Positions 41,996 to 53,200 are shown, counted from the first letter of the stretch. The stretch: 64,000 bases of DNA from Pyrinomonadaceae bacterium (GCA_021463165.1 JAJTWY010000007.1:62001-126000), one strand, 5' to 3'. Notes: generated by a model not told the origin, from the sequence alone. Translations and numbers: made by a program.

Positions 41996-43327
41996 ATGAA
42001 TGCATCACGGTCAACCGTCTGGTATGCAATGGTTGTACTATTTGCGATCAACACGCTCAACTTCTTTGACCGCCAGATACTTGGCGCGGTCGGCGAACCC
42101 ATCAGAAAGGAATTCGGTTTGAGCGATGCTTCGCTGGGCCTCCTAGGCACGGCATTCACCCTGCTATATGCCTTTGTCGGCCTGCCGCTGGGCCGGCTTT
42201 CGGACAAACTAGGGCGAAAGAGCATCCTATCAGCCGGAGTCTTTGCCTGGAGCCTGTTTACTGCGGCCTCCGGGGTTGCGCAGAACTTCTGGCAAATTTT
42301 CGCCCTCCGCCTGGGCGTCGGCGTTGGTGAGGCATCGTGCGCCCCCGCCGCGACCTCGCTCATCGGCGACCTCTTCCCGGCGAATTGGCGAGCAAAGGCC
42401 CTTTCAATATTCATGCTCGGGCTGCCGGTCGGCGTCGCCCTCAGTTTTGCGGTCAGCGGCACTATTGCCAAACAGTACGGCTGGCGCACGGCATTTTTGG
42501 TCGCGGGCCTTCCGGGTATCCTGTGTGCGATCGCCGTGCTCTTTGTTCGTGAACCTGAACGCGGTTCGGTCGAGACCCACTCTGTCGGCAGTCGTGTCCG
42601 CTCCGGTTCCCCCTATATCAATGTACTCCGGTCACCGACGATGATCTGGATCATTCTCTCGGGTGCCGTTCACAATTTCAACATGTACGCGATCGCTGCT
42701 TTTATTACGCCCTTCCTGATGCGGTACCACGAACTCGATATTCAGCAGGCGAACTTTGTTTCAATGATCGTTTACGGCGTGATGGGGGCCCCTGGACTGC
42801 TTATCGGTGGATTTCTTGGTGACTGGGCGATCAAACGCCGCAAAAATGGGCGAATGCTTGTCGGGACGGTCGCGATATTCTTCTCGGTTCCAACTGTATA
42901 CTTAGCCCTCGGCGTTCCTAAAGGATCAACTGTGATCTTCCTGCTACTAATGGGCCTCGCGAGTGCTCTGATGTATTTCTATTACTCGACCGTTTATTCG
43001 ACAATACAGGATATTACCGAACCCGCATCACGGGGCACCGCGATGGCTATGTATTTCTTTGCGATGTACGTGTTGGGTGCGTCGCTCGGCCCTTATGGCA
43101 CTGGCCTGCTGAGCGACTTCTTTACGAAACGAGCCGCCGGTCTTTCGGGAGTGGCCGACACGACGCTTGCTGGTCTCGAGATCTTTCGGGCCGAGGGCCT
43201 TCATACTGCAATGTATGTGATCCCCATTCTTGGTATCCTACTAACGCTCATCCTTGTTGCAGGTTCGCGAACAGTAGGCCGCGAGATCGACAGCATGGAA
43301 GCTTGGATGAAAGGATCTAATGACTAA
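41996..43327 (+). CDS. MFS transporter
   Basis: A 443-residue, 12-helix Major Facilitator transporter. The first half has NTLNFFDRQILGAVGEPIRK and the MFS signature GLPLGRLSDKLGRKSIL between helices 2 and 3. The sequence is similar to the spinster-like/hexuronate (ACS) branch. AAGGA lies about ten bases upstream. The next gene, a small secreted protein, follows at 12 bases. Substrate unknown. Confidence 0.85.
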   Translation: MNASRSTVWYAMVVLFAINTLNFFDRQILGAVGEPIRKEFGLSDASLGLLGTAFTLLYAFVGLPLGRLSDKLGRKSILSAGVFAWSLFTAASGVAQNFWQIFALRLGVGVGEASCAPAATSLIGDLFPANWRAKALSIFMLGLPVGVALSFAVSGTIAKQYGWRTAFLVAGLPGILCAIAVLFVREPERGSVETHSVGSRVRSGSPYINVLRSPTMIWIILSGAVHNFNMYAIAAFITPFLMRYHELDIQQANFVSMIVYGVMGAPGLLIGGFLGDWAIKRRKNGRMLVGTVAIFFSVPTVYLALGVPKGSTVIFLLLMGLASALMYFYYSTVYSTIQDITEPASRGTAMAMYFFAMYVLGASLGPYGTGLLSDFFTKRAAGLSGVADTTLAGLEIFRAEGLHTAMYVIPILGILLTLILVAGSRTVGREIDSMEAWMKGSND

Positions 43328-43339
43328 AGGAAAGAAGCT

Positions 43340-43867
43340 ATGCCCCTAAAACTAAAAAACCTGACTTGGTTTCTCGTGCTGGTACTTGCGCCAGCTGTTT
43401 TCTCACAACAATCTACGCCGAAGGCCACGGCAATGTCGTTCTATAAGTTCAACAGTGCAAACTCGAAGGTGTTCAACCGCAAAAACATAGACGCGCGAAA
43501 ACGTTGGTTTTCCGATGAGCTTTATCAACTGCTCCTAAAGGAGCTAACTCGCGAAGCGGAATTTCTTAAGGCTAATCCGACCGACAAGCCCCACTTCGGG
43601 GACGGGTTGCCCTTTCAGCCTTTGGATGAGGTATGCGAGCTTAACGGCAAGAAGTACCGTCGGATACTGTCATACGGACGCGAAACCATAAAAGGCGACA
43701 TCGGCAATATCGACGTGTACTTCAAGTATCCTAAGGGCTGCAACCTTCCCGATATACTCTACGCACTCAACATGGATAGAGTACGCGGTCGCTGGGTGAT
43801 CGATGACATTCGCTATTTCCCTGACAACACATCGTTAGTTGAGGATCTCGGACGAAAGGAATATTGA
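43340..43867 (+). CDS. Hypothetical secreted protein (DUF3828-like)
   Basis: A 175-residue protein with a signal peptide (LTWFLVLVLAPAVFSQQ) and a compact domain beginning AMSFYKFNSANSKVFNRKN, then RWFSDELYQLLLKELTREAE, KYRRILSYGRETIKG and RGRWVIDDIRYF. The pattern of a short helical start followed by an RGRWVIDDI strand resembles DUF3828 proteins. It is probably periplasmic or exported. It follows the MFS gene by 12 bases with AAAGGA upstream. Confidence 0.55.
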   Translation: MPLKLKNLTWFLVLVLAPAVFSQQSTPKATAMSFYKFNSANSKVFNRKNIDARKRWFSDELYQLLLKELTREAEFLKANPTDKPHFGDGLPFQPLDEVCELNGKKYRRILSYGRETIKGDIGNIDVYFKYPKGCNLPDILYALNMDRVRGRWVIDDIRYFPDNTSLVEDLGRKEY

Positions 43868-43906
43868 CCCGGACGTGGTAAAATTTTTGGTTATATCTGA
43901 ATAACT

Positions 43907-45580
43907 ATGTCACCAGAGATCAAAGAGGCTGTAACAGAAGCCGAAGCGGCAAAACAGCGTTGGGAGGCAGAAACACTTGGCAATGTGCTCGGAAAGACGC
44001 CGGAGCGGAAGCCGTCATTTGCGGGCGTCTCGCTTGTTCCTGTGGAACGCCTTTACACTGAGGCTGACGGCGAAGGCATAGATATTGGGTTTCCCGGCGA
44101 ATATCCCTACAAACGCGGCATACATCCGACGGGCTATCGCGGCAAATTGTGGACAATGCGGCAATTTGCCGGGTTCTCATCGCCGGAGAATACGAATGCA
44201 CGTTTCAAATATCTGATGGAACACGGCCAGACGGGGTTGTCGGTAGCCTACGATCTTCCCGCACTTATGGGTCTCGATGCCGACTCGCCGCTCTCGGAAG
44301 GCGAGGTTGGAAAATGCGGCGTCGCGGTCTCGTCGCTGGCTGATTTTGAGGTCTTGTTCGACGGAATCCCTCTCGATCAGGTGACGGTCTCGCAGACCAT
44401 AAACGCTCCAGCCCCGATCTTCCTCGCGATGTATCTCGTAGTCGCCGAGAAACAAAAAGCCGACTTCAACAAGATCTCAGGAACTCTCCAAAACGACATT
44501 CTCAAAGAATACATCGCCCAAAAGGAATGGATCTATCCGATCAAACCCGCGATGAAACTCGTGATCGACACATTCGAATACACGACCAAACACGTTCCGA
44601 AATACAACCCGATCTCGATCAGTGGCTATCATATCCGCGAAGCCGGTGCGACCGCATTGCAGGAACTCGCATTCACACTGCGCGACGGCGTCGAATACGT
44701 TCAGTACGGTGTCGATCGCGGGATGAGTGTAGACGATTTTGTGCCGCGTCTTTCGTTCTTCTTCAATGCCCACAACGATTTCTTTGAGGAGATCGCGAAA
44801 TATCGTGCCGCCCGCGTAATCTGGGCCCGAACAATGAAGGAACGCTTCGGGGCAATGAATCCGCGTACGATGCAGCTTCGCTTTCACACGCAAACAGCTG
44901 GTGTTTCTTTGACCGTGCAGCAACCGCTCAATAACATCGCACGCGTCGCGATCCAGGCGCTCGCGGGCGTGCTTGGCGGAACCCAATCTCTGCACACCGA
45001 TTCATTCGACGAAGCTCTCGCCTTACCCACCGACGAAGCGGCCTTGATAGCCCTCAGGACCCAACAGATCATCGCCGAGGAGACCGGCGTCGTCAACACG
45101 GTCGATCCGCTCGGCGGCTCGTATTATCTTGAATCGCTCACGGAAAAAATGATCTCAGGATGTTTCGACTATTTCGACAAGATCGACGGCTTCGGCGGCA
45201 TGGTCGAAGCAGTCGAAGCCGGCTTTCCGCAACGCGAGATCCAGGAATCCGCCTATCTCTATCAAAAGGCCGTCGAACGCGGCGAACAGACGATCGTCGG
45301 GGTCAACAAATATGTTATGGACGAGGAGATCCACAAAACCGACATCCTCCAGATCGACGAGACAGTCCGCGATCACCAGTTGCTTCGTTTAGAGCACGTA
45401 AGATCGACCCGCGATGCCGGAGCTGTCGCCAAATCCCTCGACCGACTAAGGAAAGCAGCGGTCTCCGATGAAAACACCATGCCTGCGATCATCGAAGCGG
45501 TTGCGGCATACGCCACAGTCGAAGAGATCTGCGTTGCGCTGCGGGATGTATACGGGATCTACGAGGAACCGGCGTTTTGA
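43907..45580 (+). CDS. mcm: Methylmalonyl-CoA mutase, large (catalytic) subunit
   Basis: A 557-residue TIM-barrel subunit. Signatures are [20 protein letters not shown] and [17 protein letters not shown], with [58 protein letters not shown] and [20 protein letters not shown]. The C-terminal B12-binding domain is absent; in this split type it is a separate ~140-residue protein, not in the window. It catalyses (R)-methylmalonyl-CoA to succinyl-CoA. The chaperone MeaB and epimerase lie about 25 kb upstream. Confidence 0.93.
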   Translation: MSPEIKEAVTEAEAAKQRWEAETLGNVLGKTPERKPSFAGVSLVPVERLYTEADGEGIDIGFPGEYPYKRGIHPTGYRGKLWTMRQFAGFSSPENTNARFKYLMEHGQTGLSVAYDLPALMGLDADSPLSEGEVGKCGVAVSSLADFEVLFDGIPLDQVTVSQTINAPAPIFLAMYLVVAEKQKADFNKISGTLQNDILKEYIAQKEWIYPIKPAMKLVIDTFEYTTKHVPKYNPISISGYHIREAGATALQELAFTLRDGVEYVQYGVDRGMSVDDFVPRLSFFFNAHNDFFEEIAKYRAARVIWARTMKERFGAMNPRTMQLRFHTQTAGVSLTVQQPLNNIARVAIQALAGVLGGTQSLHTDSFDEALALPTDEAALIALRTQQIIAEETGVVNTVDPLGGSYYLESLTEKMISGCFDYFDKIDGFGGMVEAVEAGFPQREIQESAYLYQKAVERGEQTIVGVNKYVMDEEIHKTDILQIDETVRDHQLLRLEHVRSTRDAGAVAKSLDRLRKAAVSDENTMPAIIEAVAAYATVEEICVALRDVYGIYEEPAF

Positions 45581-45593
45581 CCGGAAAGATCAA

Positions 45594-46880
45594 CTATTTG
45601 CCGTAACTCACTCGCCAGATCTTGCGTCCGCCGTCGTCCGCGATCAACAGCGAGCCGTCGGAATTTACGAGCAGCCCTACCGGACGGCCCCAAACTTCGT
45701 TCGAATTTTCGTCTGGCAGCCAGCCTGAGACGAAGTTCTCATATTTGTTCCCTTCTAGCTTGCCTTTATCATCGAACGGAATGCGAACGACTGTGTAACC
45801 TGAGAGCTTTGCGCGATTCCACGAGCCGTGAAAGGCGACGAAAGCATCTCCCTGATACTCTTTCGGAAACATCTTGCCCGTGTAGAATTGAATTCCCAGA
45901 GCCGCGACATGTGACTGGAATATCACATCCGGAACGATCGCTTTATCGATCAGTGGCGTTTCCTCCTTCCGACGTGGATCGCGGTTTTTACCAAGGTAAG
46001 AATACGGCCAGCCATACCAGCCGCCTTCTTTTACACTGGTCGCGTAGTCGGGGACGAGATCGTCCCCGAGGCCGTCGCGTTCGTTGACGGCGGTCCAGAG
46101 CTCGCCGGTTTTAGGGTTCCACGCAAGGCCTATCGGATTCCGAAGGCCTCCGGCAAAGATGCGATGATTCTTGCCGTCAGGGTCATAAACCGAAATCGCG
46201 GCTCGTCGCGGGTCGGCCTCGATATCGACGTTTGTCGCTGAGCCGATAGAAACGAACATCTGTTTACCGTCCTTCGAGAATATAACATTCCGAGTCCAAT
46301 GCTGGTTATAGCCGCCGGCGGTCAGTTCAACCAGTCTCTCGGGTTCGCCGACAGCCTCGGTTTGACCGGGTCGGTAACTAAATCGAACAACCGAGTCTGT
46401 ATTCGCAACGTAAAACCAGCCCTTATGAAACGCCATCCCGAACGGCTGCGCCAGTTTGCTCGACCACGTCCAACGCTGGTCGGCCTTGCCGTCCTTGTTT
46501 GCGTCACGCAATACGATGACCGCATTTGCACGCGAATCCGCAACAAACACATCGCCATTCGGGGCCAAGGCCATCCAACGAGGGTAACGAAAATCGCCTT
46601 CGGCAAACACGTTGACCTTGAACCCCTTCGGAACGGTCAGGGAGGCATTTGCGGGCTGAGGAATAACACGGGAACCTCGCCTTGCACTCTCGGTGTGAAA
46701 CGGAACCGCGAGTTTCGCCGGGTCGTATGAAAATCGTTGTGGCTTTTCCGTCTGTACTACGTTCGGCATCGGGGGCGGTACGAACGGCGTCGGTGAAGGC
46801 GTTTGTCCCGGCGTTGTCGAGGTTACGGCCAGGATCCCGAGAACGGAAAAACAGCAAAGTCTGGTAAGATATTTCATCAT
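45594..46880 (-). CDS. PQQ-dependent sugar dehydrogenase / sorbosone-dehydrogenase-like protein
   Basis: A 428-residue exported six-bladed beta-propeller. After a signal peptide (CCFSVLGILAVTSTTPGQ) and a Pro-rich linker, the blades carry VPKGFKVNVFAEGDFRYPRW, FVADSRANAVIVLRD, GMAFHKGWFYVANTD, FAGGLRNPIGLAWNPKTGEL (Arg-Asn site typical of soluble glucose dehydrogenase) and ILIADDGGRKIWRVSYGK. The cofactor and sugar are inferred from the family. It is divergent from the YraN gene with a ten-base gap, which must contain both starts. Confidence 0.8.
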   Translation of the reverse strand: MMKYLTRLCCFSVLGILAVTSTTPGQTPSPTPFVPPPMPNVVQTEKPQRFSYDPAKLAVPFHTESARRGSRVIPQPANASLTVPKGFKVNVFAEGDFRYPRWMALAPNGDVFVADSRANAVIVLRDANKDGKADQRWTWSSKLAQPFGMAFHKGWFYVANTDSVVRFSYRPGQTEAVGEPERLVELTAGGYNQHWTRNVIFSKDGKQMFVSIGSATNVDIEADPRRAAISVYDPDGKNHRIFAGGLRNPIGLAWNPKTGELWTAVNERDGLGDDLVPDYATSVKEGGWYGWPYSYLGKNRDPRRKEETPLIDKAIVPDVIFQSHVAALGIQFYTGKMFPKEYQGDAFVAFHGSWNRAKLSGYTVVRIPFDDKGKLEGNKYENFVSGWLPDENSNEVWGRPVGLLVNSDGSLLIADDGGRKIWRVSYGK

Positions 46881-46890
46881 CGGATCAGCA

Positions 46891-47373
46891 ATGTCGAAGT
46901 TTTTGTCGGTTACCCAACAGGATAAACCGGCTGCAGTACAAAGTAAAAGCAGCCTCGGAGAACACGGCGAAGCCCTGGCAGCCGATCATTTGAAAATGAG
47001 CGGCTATCGGATTGTAGTTGCAAACTTCAAGGTGCCGGTCGGACGCAATTCAAAAGGCGTTCAGGTCACTGGTGAGATCGATATCATCGCTCTCGACGGC
47101 GAAACACTCTGCTTCGTCGAGGTGAAGACGCGTCGGTCGGATGAGTTCACTCCGGTGCTCGCCGCCGTCGATGCCCGCAAGCAGCGGCAGATCATCCGTA
47201 CCGCAAAGGCCTACCGCAAGATCTTTGGCCTCGAGGAAACGGGCTTCCGATATGACGTCGTAACAGTGCTCTTTCCCAAACATGCCGAGCCGACGATCGA
47301 GATCGTAAAAGGACTTTGGACTGAGGATAAGTTCCGAAAGCGCCGCTGGAATGATGGCAATTGGAACTCATGA
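46891..47373 (+). CDS. YraN family putative endonuclease (UPF0102)
   Basis: A 160-residue protein with a PD-(D/E)XK-like nuclease core: LGEHGEALAADHLKMSGYRI, then VTGEIDIIALDGETLCFVEV followed by KTRRSDEF. The Glu/Asp/Glu/Lys residues are in GEID...EVK. A short insertion (RNSKGVQ) sits before the GEID strand. The family may process branched or Holliday-junction DNA. It is followed by the ChaN gene, on the other strand. Confidence 0.9.
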   Translation: MSKFLSVTQQDKPAAVQSKSSLGEHGEALAADHLKMSGYRIVVANFKVPVGRNSKGVQVTGEIDIIALDGETLCFVEVKTRRSDEFTPVLAAVDARKQRQIIRTAKAYRKIFGLEETGFRYDVVTVLFPKHAEPTIEIVKGLWTEDKFRKRRWNDGNWNS

Positions 47374-47374
47374 A

Positions 47375-48277
47375 CTACGATCGCTTACTTCGCGGCTGCT
47401 TCGCATCGGTCAAGATCACAAAATCTCCGAGACCTTTGTGCTTCGCCTGGTCAAAGGTCTGAAAATCGTTTTCGTATCGCATCGTCACCACTATCGCCTT
47501 GGTCTTTGAACGGTATTTCAAGAGATGCTCGACCGTACCGAGCCGGCTTTCGGTGTGAAACCCGCCGTTGAGATGAACGATCAGAGGATCGTCATGTTTT
47601 TTGAGGAAACGATAGACCGCCTCTGCCATAGCCGCGTCCCAAAGCGATTGTGACGCTAGGATCTTGTCGATCCCCATTTGTGCCTCCGGACTCGGTCCCA
47701 TCAGTGCCTTGAACTTTGCAGAATAAGCGGCAGAAGGCTCGGCGTATGGCAGCGGTGGCAGGTTTCTCTTCGCATCCTTTGAAAGACTGTCGAGAGCACT
47801 CCGGCCGTTCCGCGAGACCATATTTATGTAACGGCGCGGTGCGTTCGCCGCTATAACGGGTAGTTTCTGCTCCTTGGCCAGTTCTACGAGCGGCCTGTAG
47901 TCCCACTTGTAGTTTCCCCACGGCCGTGAACTCAGGAGGAAATGATTCTCGCTGATCAACCCGTGCAGATATTCATCGACGACGATCTGTACATCCCGCT
48001 CAAACATCTCCAGCGAAAGCGCTATTCTGCGATCGGTCGAGTACCTCTCGACAACACGCCGAAAAACCTCAGCCTGAATGGCATGCCCGACAGCGTCGTC
48101 ATGCAGTTCGCCGAGGAACAGAACCTCATTCGACGCCATGGCGTCGACGATCTTGTCGATACTTGAAGGAACTCCGTTCGAATCAAAAACCCTGAATTGG
48201 TCAGTTGAAAAGGGCACCTGGCTAAACGAAAGAGCCGAAAGCATCAGCACAAGAAGGCAGAGTTTGATAAGTTGCAT
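47375..48277 (-). CDS. ChaN family protein
   Basis: A 300-residue exported protein with a signal peptide (LIKLCLLVLMLSALSFSQ). Signatures are VLFLGELHDDAVGHAIQAEV, IALSLEMFERDVQIVVDEYL, SSRPWGNYKWDYRPLVELAK and PVIAANAPRRYINMVSRNG, as in ChaN (Tiki-like fold), which may bind haem or be a metal-dependent peptidase. The N-terminal Cys (residue 7) does not fit a clear lipobox. It converges with YraN, with one base between the two stop codons. Confidence 0.87.
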   Translation of the reverse strand: MQLIKLCLLVLMLSALSFSQVPFSTDQFRVFDSNGVPSSIDKIVDAMASNEVLFLGELHDDAVGHAIQAEVFRRVVERYSTDRRIALSLEMFERDVQIVVDEYLHGLISENHFLLSSRPWGNYKWDYRPLVELAKEQKLPVIAANAPRRYINMVSRNGRSALDSLSKDAKRNLPPLPYAEPSAAYSAKFKALMGPSPEAQMGIDKILASQSLWDAAMAEAVYRFLKKHDDPLIVHLNGGFHTESRLGTVEHLLKYRSKTKAIVVTMRYENDFQTFDQAKHKGLGDFVILTDAKQPRSKRS

Positions 48278-48321
48278 AATATCCCACAGGGGCGTTCCAT
48301 CATTCGAGATAAGACCGCCGG

Positions 48322-50091
48322 CTATTGCAGTCCGGTAAAATCGAGGGTACTAAGATCAGCTACAATGTTGACGATCTTGGGTGCGAAGCGGTAGCGTTTC
48401 GAGGCAACCGTTACAGTATAGCCCTCGTAGGAGCGAACTCCGTCGAACGTAAACACGCCAAAAGAGCTAGTAGTTGCTGTCCGCCTGACATTGTTGACAT
48501 CATACATCGAAACAACCGCATTCCGTACCCCGATCCCTTCCGGCGTTACAACACGCCCCGAGACCGTGACCATCTCGCCCGACGCATTATACGCCGCCAG
48601 TGCATCGACACGGCCGTAGCCGAATGAGTTGTTTGGAACCTGAGTCGAAGGGATGCCGCCGCACGTCTGTTCGGCGACCGTCACCCCGGGATTAGCGGTC
48701 GTCTGCAGCAATGCCTTTGTAACAGCGATGTTCCTCGCCATATTTGGCCGCGCCGACCACAGCAGCGCAACGACACCGGCAACATGAGGTGACGCCATAG
48801 AAGTACCCGATGATAGCGAATACGCATCATCGGCGGAGCGAGTGATCGAACGAATATTTGCCCCCGGTGCCGTAATGTTGGGCTTCAGGATGTTCGGATC
48901 GTAGAATGTGCTCGGGCCGCGGCTGCTGAAGCCGGCAAGGTTGTTATTGACGTCTATCGCACCGGCAGCAAATGTCGCGTCATAGATCGCGAGCGCCTGC
49001 GAGACGCTGGAGCAACCCGCTCCCCCAGTATTTCCGGCCGATGACTGAACAAAAATTCCAGCCGCCACCGTATTGTTGACTATCGTTTCGAGTTCGGCCC
49101 GCGTGGTGCACCCTTCGCCGAACGTGCAGCCCCAGGAATTGTTCAGGATATGCGGCCGGAGCGACGGGTTTGGATTATTACCCATCGAGTCGGTCGGAGC
49201 GATCATGAACTGGAAGCACTCGGTATAACTCGCCGGTGAGCCGTCGCCCTCGTCCATATTGCGGCACCCGATCCATTTCGCTCCCGGAGCGACACCGATC
49301 TGATTGCCGGTGCCGTCATCTCCAACCATTGTCCCGACCGTGTGTGAGCCATGGCCATTGTCGTCACAGGGTGCGGTCGTGTTCGACCCGCAAACCCCGC
49401 CTCCGGAATGGATAGAGTCGTGCCAGTTGTAGTTATGATCGGCGGTCATGCCATTCCAACCGCGGTACTTCGACTTGATGGCGCTGTGGGTCCAGCGGAT
49501 GCCGGTGTCGAGGCCGCCGACAACGATCCCAGCACCCGTATAACCGAGCCCCCAAACGGCCGGCGCGTTAACATTGGTTACGCCCCACTCGATCGCCACC
49601 GGCGTCTCGGTCAACGATGCTGCCGGCGTGACCTTTGCAACGTCGGGCTTCTCGATCCACCTTGCCTTTCCGTTCTCATCGATCCTTCTTACATCGGCCC
49701 GAGAAGCAATATCTAGTGCGTCCTCACGTCCGATCTCAGCAACGAGCATGTTCGCTGCCCAGAATGACCGGTAGGCGATACCCTTGGAGTCGAGATGTCG
49801 TCTGAGGGCGCGTTGGGTCCTTTCCGCGTGTTCTGAAAGTGTGCGATAAACGTACCAGCCCCGCTCGTCTGAATCCGCGATCTGGTAGGCGTAGCCAACA
49901 TCCGGTTGGTCGTCCAACAGCAATATCGCCGAAGTCCTAGCGCCGTCGCGAGTCGCATCGAGAACCTCCGGCGCCACCTTCGCGTTCACACTCTGGTGAC
50001 CTCCCGCGGCAACAGGTAACTGAGGCTCTAGCGAAAATATCGCGGCTAGAGCAAACAAACCTACCAGTCCTTGTAACCGTAAAAATCGCAT
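48322..50091 (-). CDS. Secreted subtilisin-like (S8) serine protease with C-terminal carboxypeptidase-regulatory-like domain
   Basis: A 589-residue exported protease. A signal peptide (LQGLVGLFALAAIFSL) and an inhibitor_I9-like propeptide region are followed by the catalytic domain: Asp in GGLDTGIRWTHSAIKS (about residue 194), His in DNGHGSHTVGTMVG (about 248) and Ser in SGTSMASPHVAGVVALLW (about 428). The last ~78 residues are a carboxypeptidase-regulatory-like domain that is similar to the C-terminus of the giant protein encoded just upstream. ATG 50091 is preferred: AAGGGG is about nine bases before it. Confidence 0.92.
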   Translation of the reverse strand: MRFLRLQGLVGLFALAAIFSLEPQLPVAAGGHQSVNAKVAPEVLDATRDGARTSAILLLDDQPDVGYAYQIADSDERGWYVYRTLSEHAERTQRALRRHLDSKGIAYRSFWAANMLVAEIGREDALDIASRADVRRIDENGKARWIEKPDVAKVTPAASLTETPVAIEWGVTNVNAPAVWGLGYTGAGIVVGGLDTGIRWTHSAIKSKYRGWNGMTADHNYNWHDSIHSGGGVCGSNTTAPCDDNGHGSHTVGTMVGDDGTGNQIGVAPGAKWIGCRNMDEGDGSPASYTECFQFMIAPTDSMGNNPNPSLRPHILNNSWGCTFGEGCTTRAELETIVNNTVAAGIFVQSSAGNTGGAGCSSVSQALAIYDATFAAGAIDVNNNLAGFSSRGPSTFYDPNILKPNITAPGANIRSITRSADDAYSLSSGTSMASPHVAGVVALLWSARPNMARNIAVTKALLQTTANPGVTVAEQTCGGIPSTQVPNNSFGYGRVDALAAYNASGEMVTVSGRVVTPEGIGVRNAVVSMYDVNNVRRTATTSSFGVFTFDGVRSYEGYTVTVASKRYRFAPKIVNIVADLSTLDFTGLQ

Positions 50092-50192
50092 AAACACCAT
50101 CCCCTTTTATTAAGCCCTGACGCGTCATCGCCAACTCCTAATTTTAGGTTTTCGTGGTCGCTGGGGTCAATTGCAGCCGTAGTCAGAACGGC

Positions 50193-50220
50193 AAAAGGCG
50201 GCCCCGAGGGACCGCCTTTT
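50193..50220 (-). terminator. Rho-independent terminator of the giant gene
   Basis: AAAAGGCGG (50193-50201) and CCGCCTTTT (50212-50220) form a 9-bp stem flanked by A and T runs, so it reads as a terminator on both strands. It lies 20 bases after the giant gene's stop at 50240 and before the S8 protease gene, separating the two. Confidence 0.8.
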
Positions 50221-50239
50221 GGTCTAAGTTATGGTGAAT

Positions 50240-53200
50240 TTATTCCTGACCGACAAAATTGACGTCAGTCAGTGAATCGTTCACGTTGAGTACCCGTGAA
50301 GCAAAGCGGTAGCGTTTTGCTTCGACGCCAATGACATAGCTCGAACCGACCTCTACATCCTCAAAGGTGTAGATACCGAACGAACCCGTGGTCGCCGTGC
50401 GGCGATTGCCTTCAGCGTCCGTCATTACCACAACGGCGTTTCGGATGCCCTGGCCACCTGCATTTGTAACGCGTCCTGAGATGCGTACGCCTGCAGCCGT
50501 TGTATTCACAACGATGTTGCCGGGCTCAAACGTGGTTGTCGAAGTAACATCAGCACCATTCACACCGGATACGAATATCGCGGTGGGCTGTCCGCCGAAG
50601 GTGACCGGATAGGTACCGGCCGTAACCGACGGAAGCACGTTCAATGTGACGGTCGCCAGCTGCCTCGTCCCGGCCACGAAGGAGTTCGGCGAGTTGATGA
50701 ACATGCCGAGCCTTCCTTGACCGGTCTGTGTGGTGATCGGGTCGAACTGGGTATCCCCCGGAACGCCGTTACCAACCGCCGACGTATTGTACGTGAACTT
50801 GGTCACATCCCAGCTAATGCTGAAGCTAGCGCCAGTTTCAATACCGGTCGAGACCATCTCGATCGGGAACGTGACAGTCGCCGGAGGAGGCGTACCAGGA
50901 GTGATCGCGACCTTCGAATTTACGACTCGAATAACGCGAACATTCTCAGCGCGATTGCCTTCCTCAACAGGGTCAGCTGCAGTCGGTACCAGAGGCCCAC
51001 ATACCGCAAGCGGCGTCGCGAGACTCAGAGCCAACTGTCGCATATAGGCAAGGTCACCAACATCGAGCCCGCCATTTCCGCAAGGATTGTTGATATCAGC
51101 CCTTGAGAACTGGCTGCTGCCCGGCCCGACGGCGAACGGCTGGGTTCCGGCCAGAAGTGCGGCCCGGAGAGCCGACACATCGTTGGCAGCGACGAGACCG
51201 TCGCCGGCCGCGCCACCGCTGCCGTCAACCACGTCACCTTCGATGCCAGCCGGCGGCGGAGGTGCCTGGTCAGTGCTCTCCTCGATGATGTTTACCGTAG
51301 CGGTAAGCGGTGCACCGTCACTCGGGGTAATGACAACCGTGAAGCTCTGGTTACCTTCCTGAACTGTGTCGCCACAGATCGGGACCTGAACTGTACGGTT
51401 ACCCGTCTGACCAGCACTATAGCCGGGGCCGTTGAGCGGTGAGCCCGCAGACCCTTGCGAGATGAAGTCAGGATCACCCGTCTGCGGCGAACCAGTATTA
51501 CAGCTCGAACCACCGACAGCACCCGTACCGAGTCCCGGAGGATCCGGAGCAGGACCGTTGACCGTGTACCAGGTGAAGGTAGCAGCATTGCTGGTGTTAC
51601 CTGACCTGACAAGTGTCACAGTTGCACTCTGGCCAGCACCAACCGTATCACCTTCGTTGATGTTGATCGGGTTGGTAAGCAGAGAATACTGAACACCGTC
51701 ATCATTATTGATTGTGCCAAGGCCGTTGCCCGAACCAGTCGATACCGTCACGTTGCTGACCGCAGTCAGGACTACACGATAGGTCTCGTTCGGCTCGTCA
51801 CGCGTATCGGCACAGACCGGAACGAGGATGTCGATATACTCGAATCCTGGTCCCGTTCCGCCCGTCGGGCCGAAGGTCAGGGTACCAGTCGTTCCCGAAG
51901 TTGCCACTAGGCCAGTGCCCGCCGGATATGATCCTGGGGCGAGCTGCGGCGTATTGATGAAGTCAGGGCTTCCGGAATTAGCACCCGAGCAATTCATTCC
52001 GCCGACCGCCGTCAGACCAAGCGACGAGCTTGGGCCGATCACCTGATAGGTGAATACCGCGGCCTGATTCGAGCTTCCCTGGATCTCAACCCTGTGAACA
52101 AACGCCGTGGTTGCACCGGCATCAGTCCCTTCAGCCAGAGTCCTAGCATTGACCGAGACAACACGGCTGCCGTCATCGTTCAGGATGTTGCCCTGAGCGA
52201 TAAGGTCCGTACCGAATCCACCTAGGTTGCTAAATGTCACAACCCGTCCCTTCGGATTGAGAAGATCGCCCGGTCCATATCCGATAACGCTCGTCGACAA
52301 GAACGCTCCGGCAGGAGTGGTGATGTTAGTCACCTGCAGGGTGAATGTTTCATCCAGCTCCTGAACCGCGTCGTTGTTGACAAGGATCCTGCACAATTGA
52401 GGTTCGTTGGATCCGGCCGGGAACGTCACTTCGCAGCGATTGCCGCTCAGATTATTCCTCGGGACGTAGTCGTTGTCATCCGACGACGGAACGTCATCCT
52501 GTGCTGTTCCATCAACGGTCTCGAGAACCATACTGATCTCATAGTCAGCGGCACGGCCCGTGTACCTGACATAGAAGTCAAAGTTCGTCGTTCCGCCCAC
52601 TGTGCTGCCCTCAGCCAGCGAGACATCGCCGTCATTCAACGTAACGTTCACAGGCGGCAGCCCATTCGCGTCTGAGAAGTTGAACACACCGTTCCAGTCG
52701 GTGTCACGGATGATACCGACCTTGTTGCCACAAAGCGCGCTCGTAGAGGTGGAACAGCCGCCTGACGAGCCCGTTCCATTAGGAGCCACAAGGGCTTCGA
52801 CAGCACTCGTGATCGTAACGGTGAAGTTTTCATCCGGCTCAGGTCGGGTGTCACCACAGCCAACAAGATTGATGGAGTAGGTTCCGGCCTGGTCCTGACC
52901 CGGGAAGCTCAGCGCATTGCCAGCAACAACCTTCGAGATCGGAGTACCGCTCGAGAAGAGTACCGGGCTGGCCGACGATCCCGTCGTAGGCTGGTACAGA
53001 TCTCTAGCCGTGCTCGCGGTCTGAGATCCACACGGACCGCCGTCCGGCCCAACGACGGCCGCGACGCTGCCTGCTGGAGCTCCACCTGCAGTTACATCGT
53101 AATTGACAGTAACCGGGATCAGGGTCGGGCCCGATACGCTGAACTCTACCGGGATCGAGAAGGTACCCGAGTCGTTCTCGACAGACAGACGCTGCGAGTT

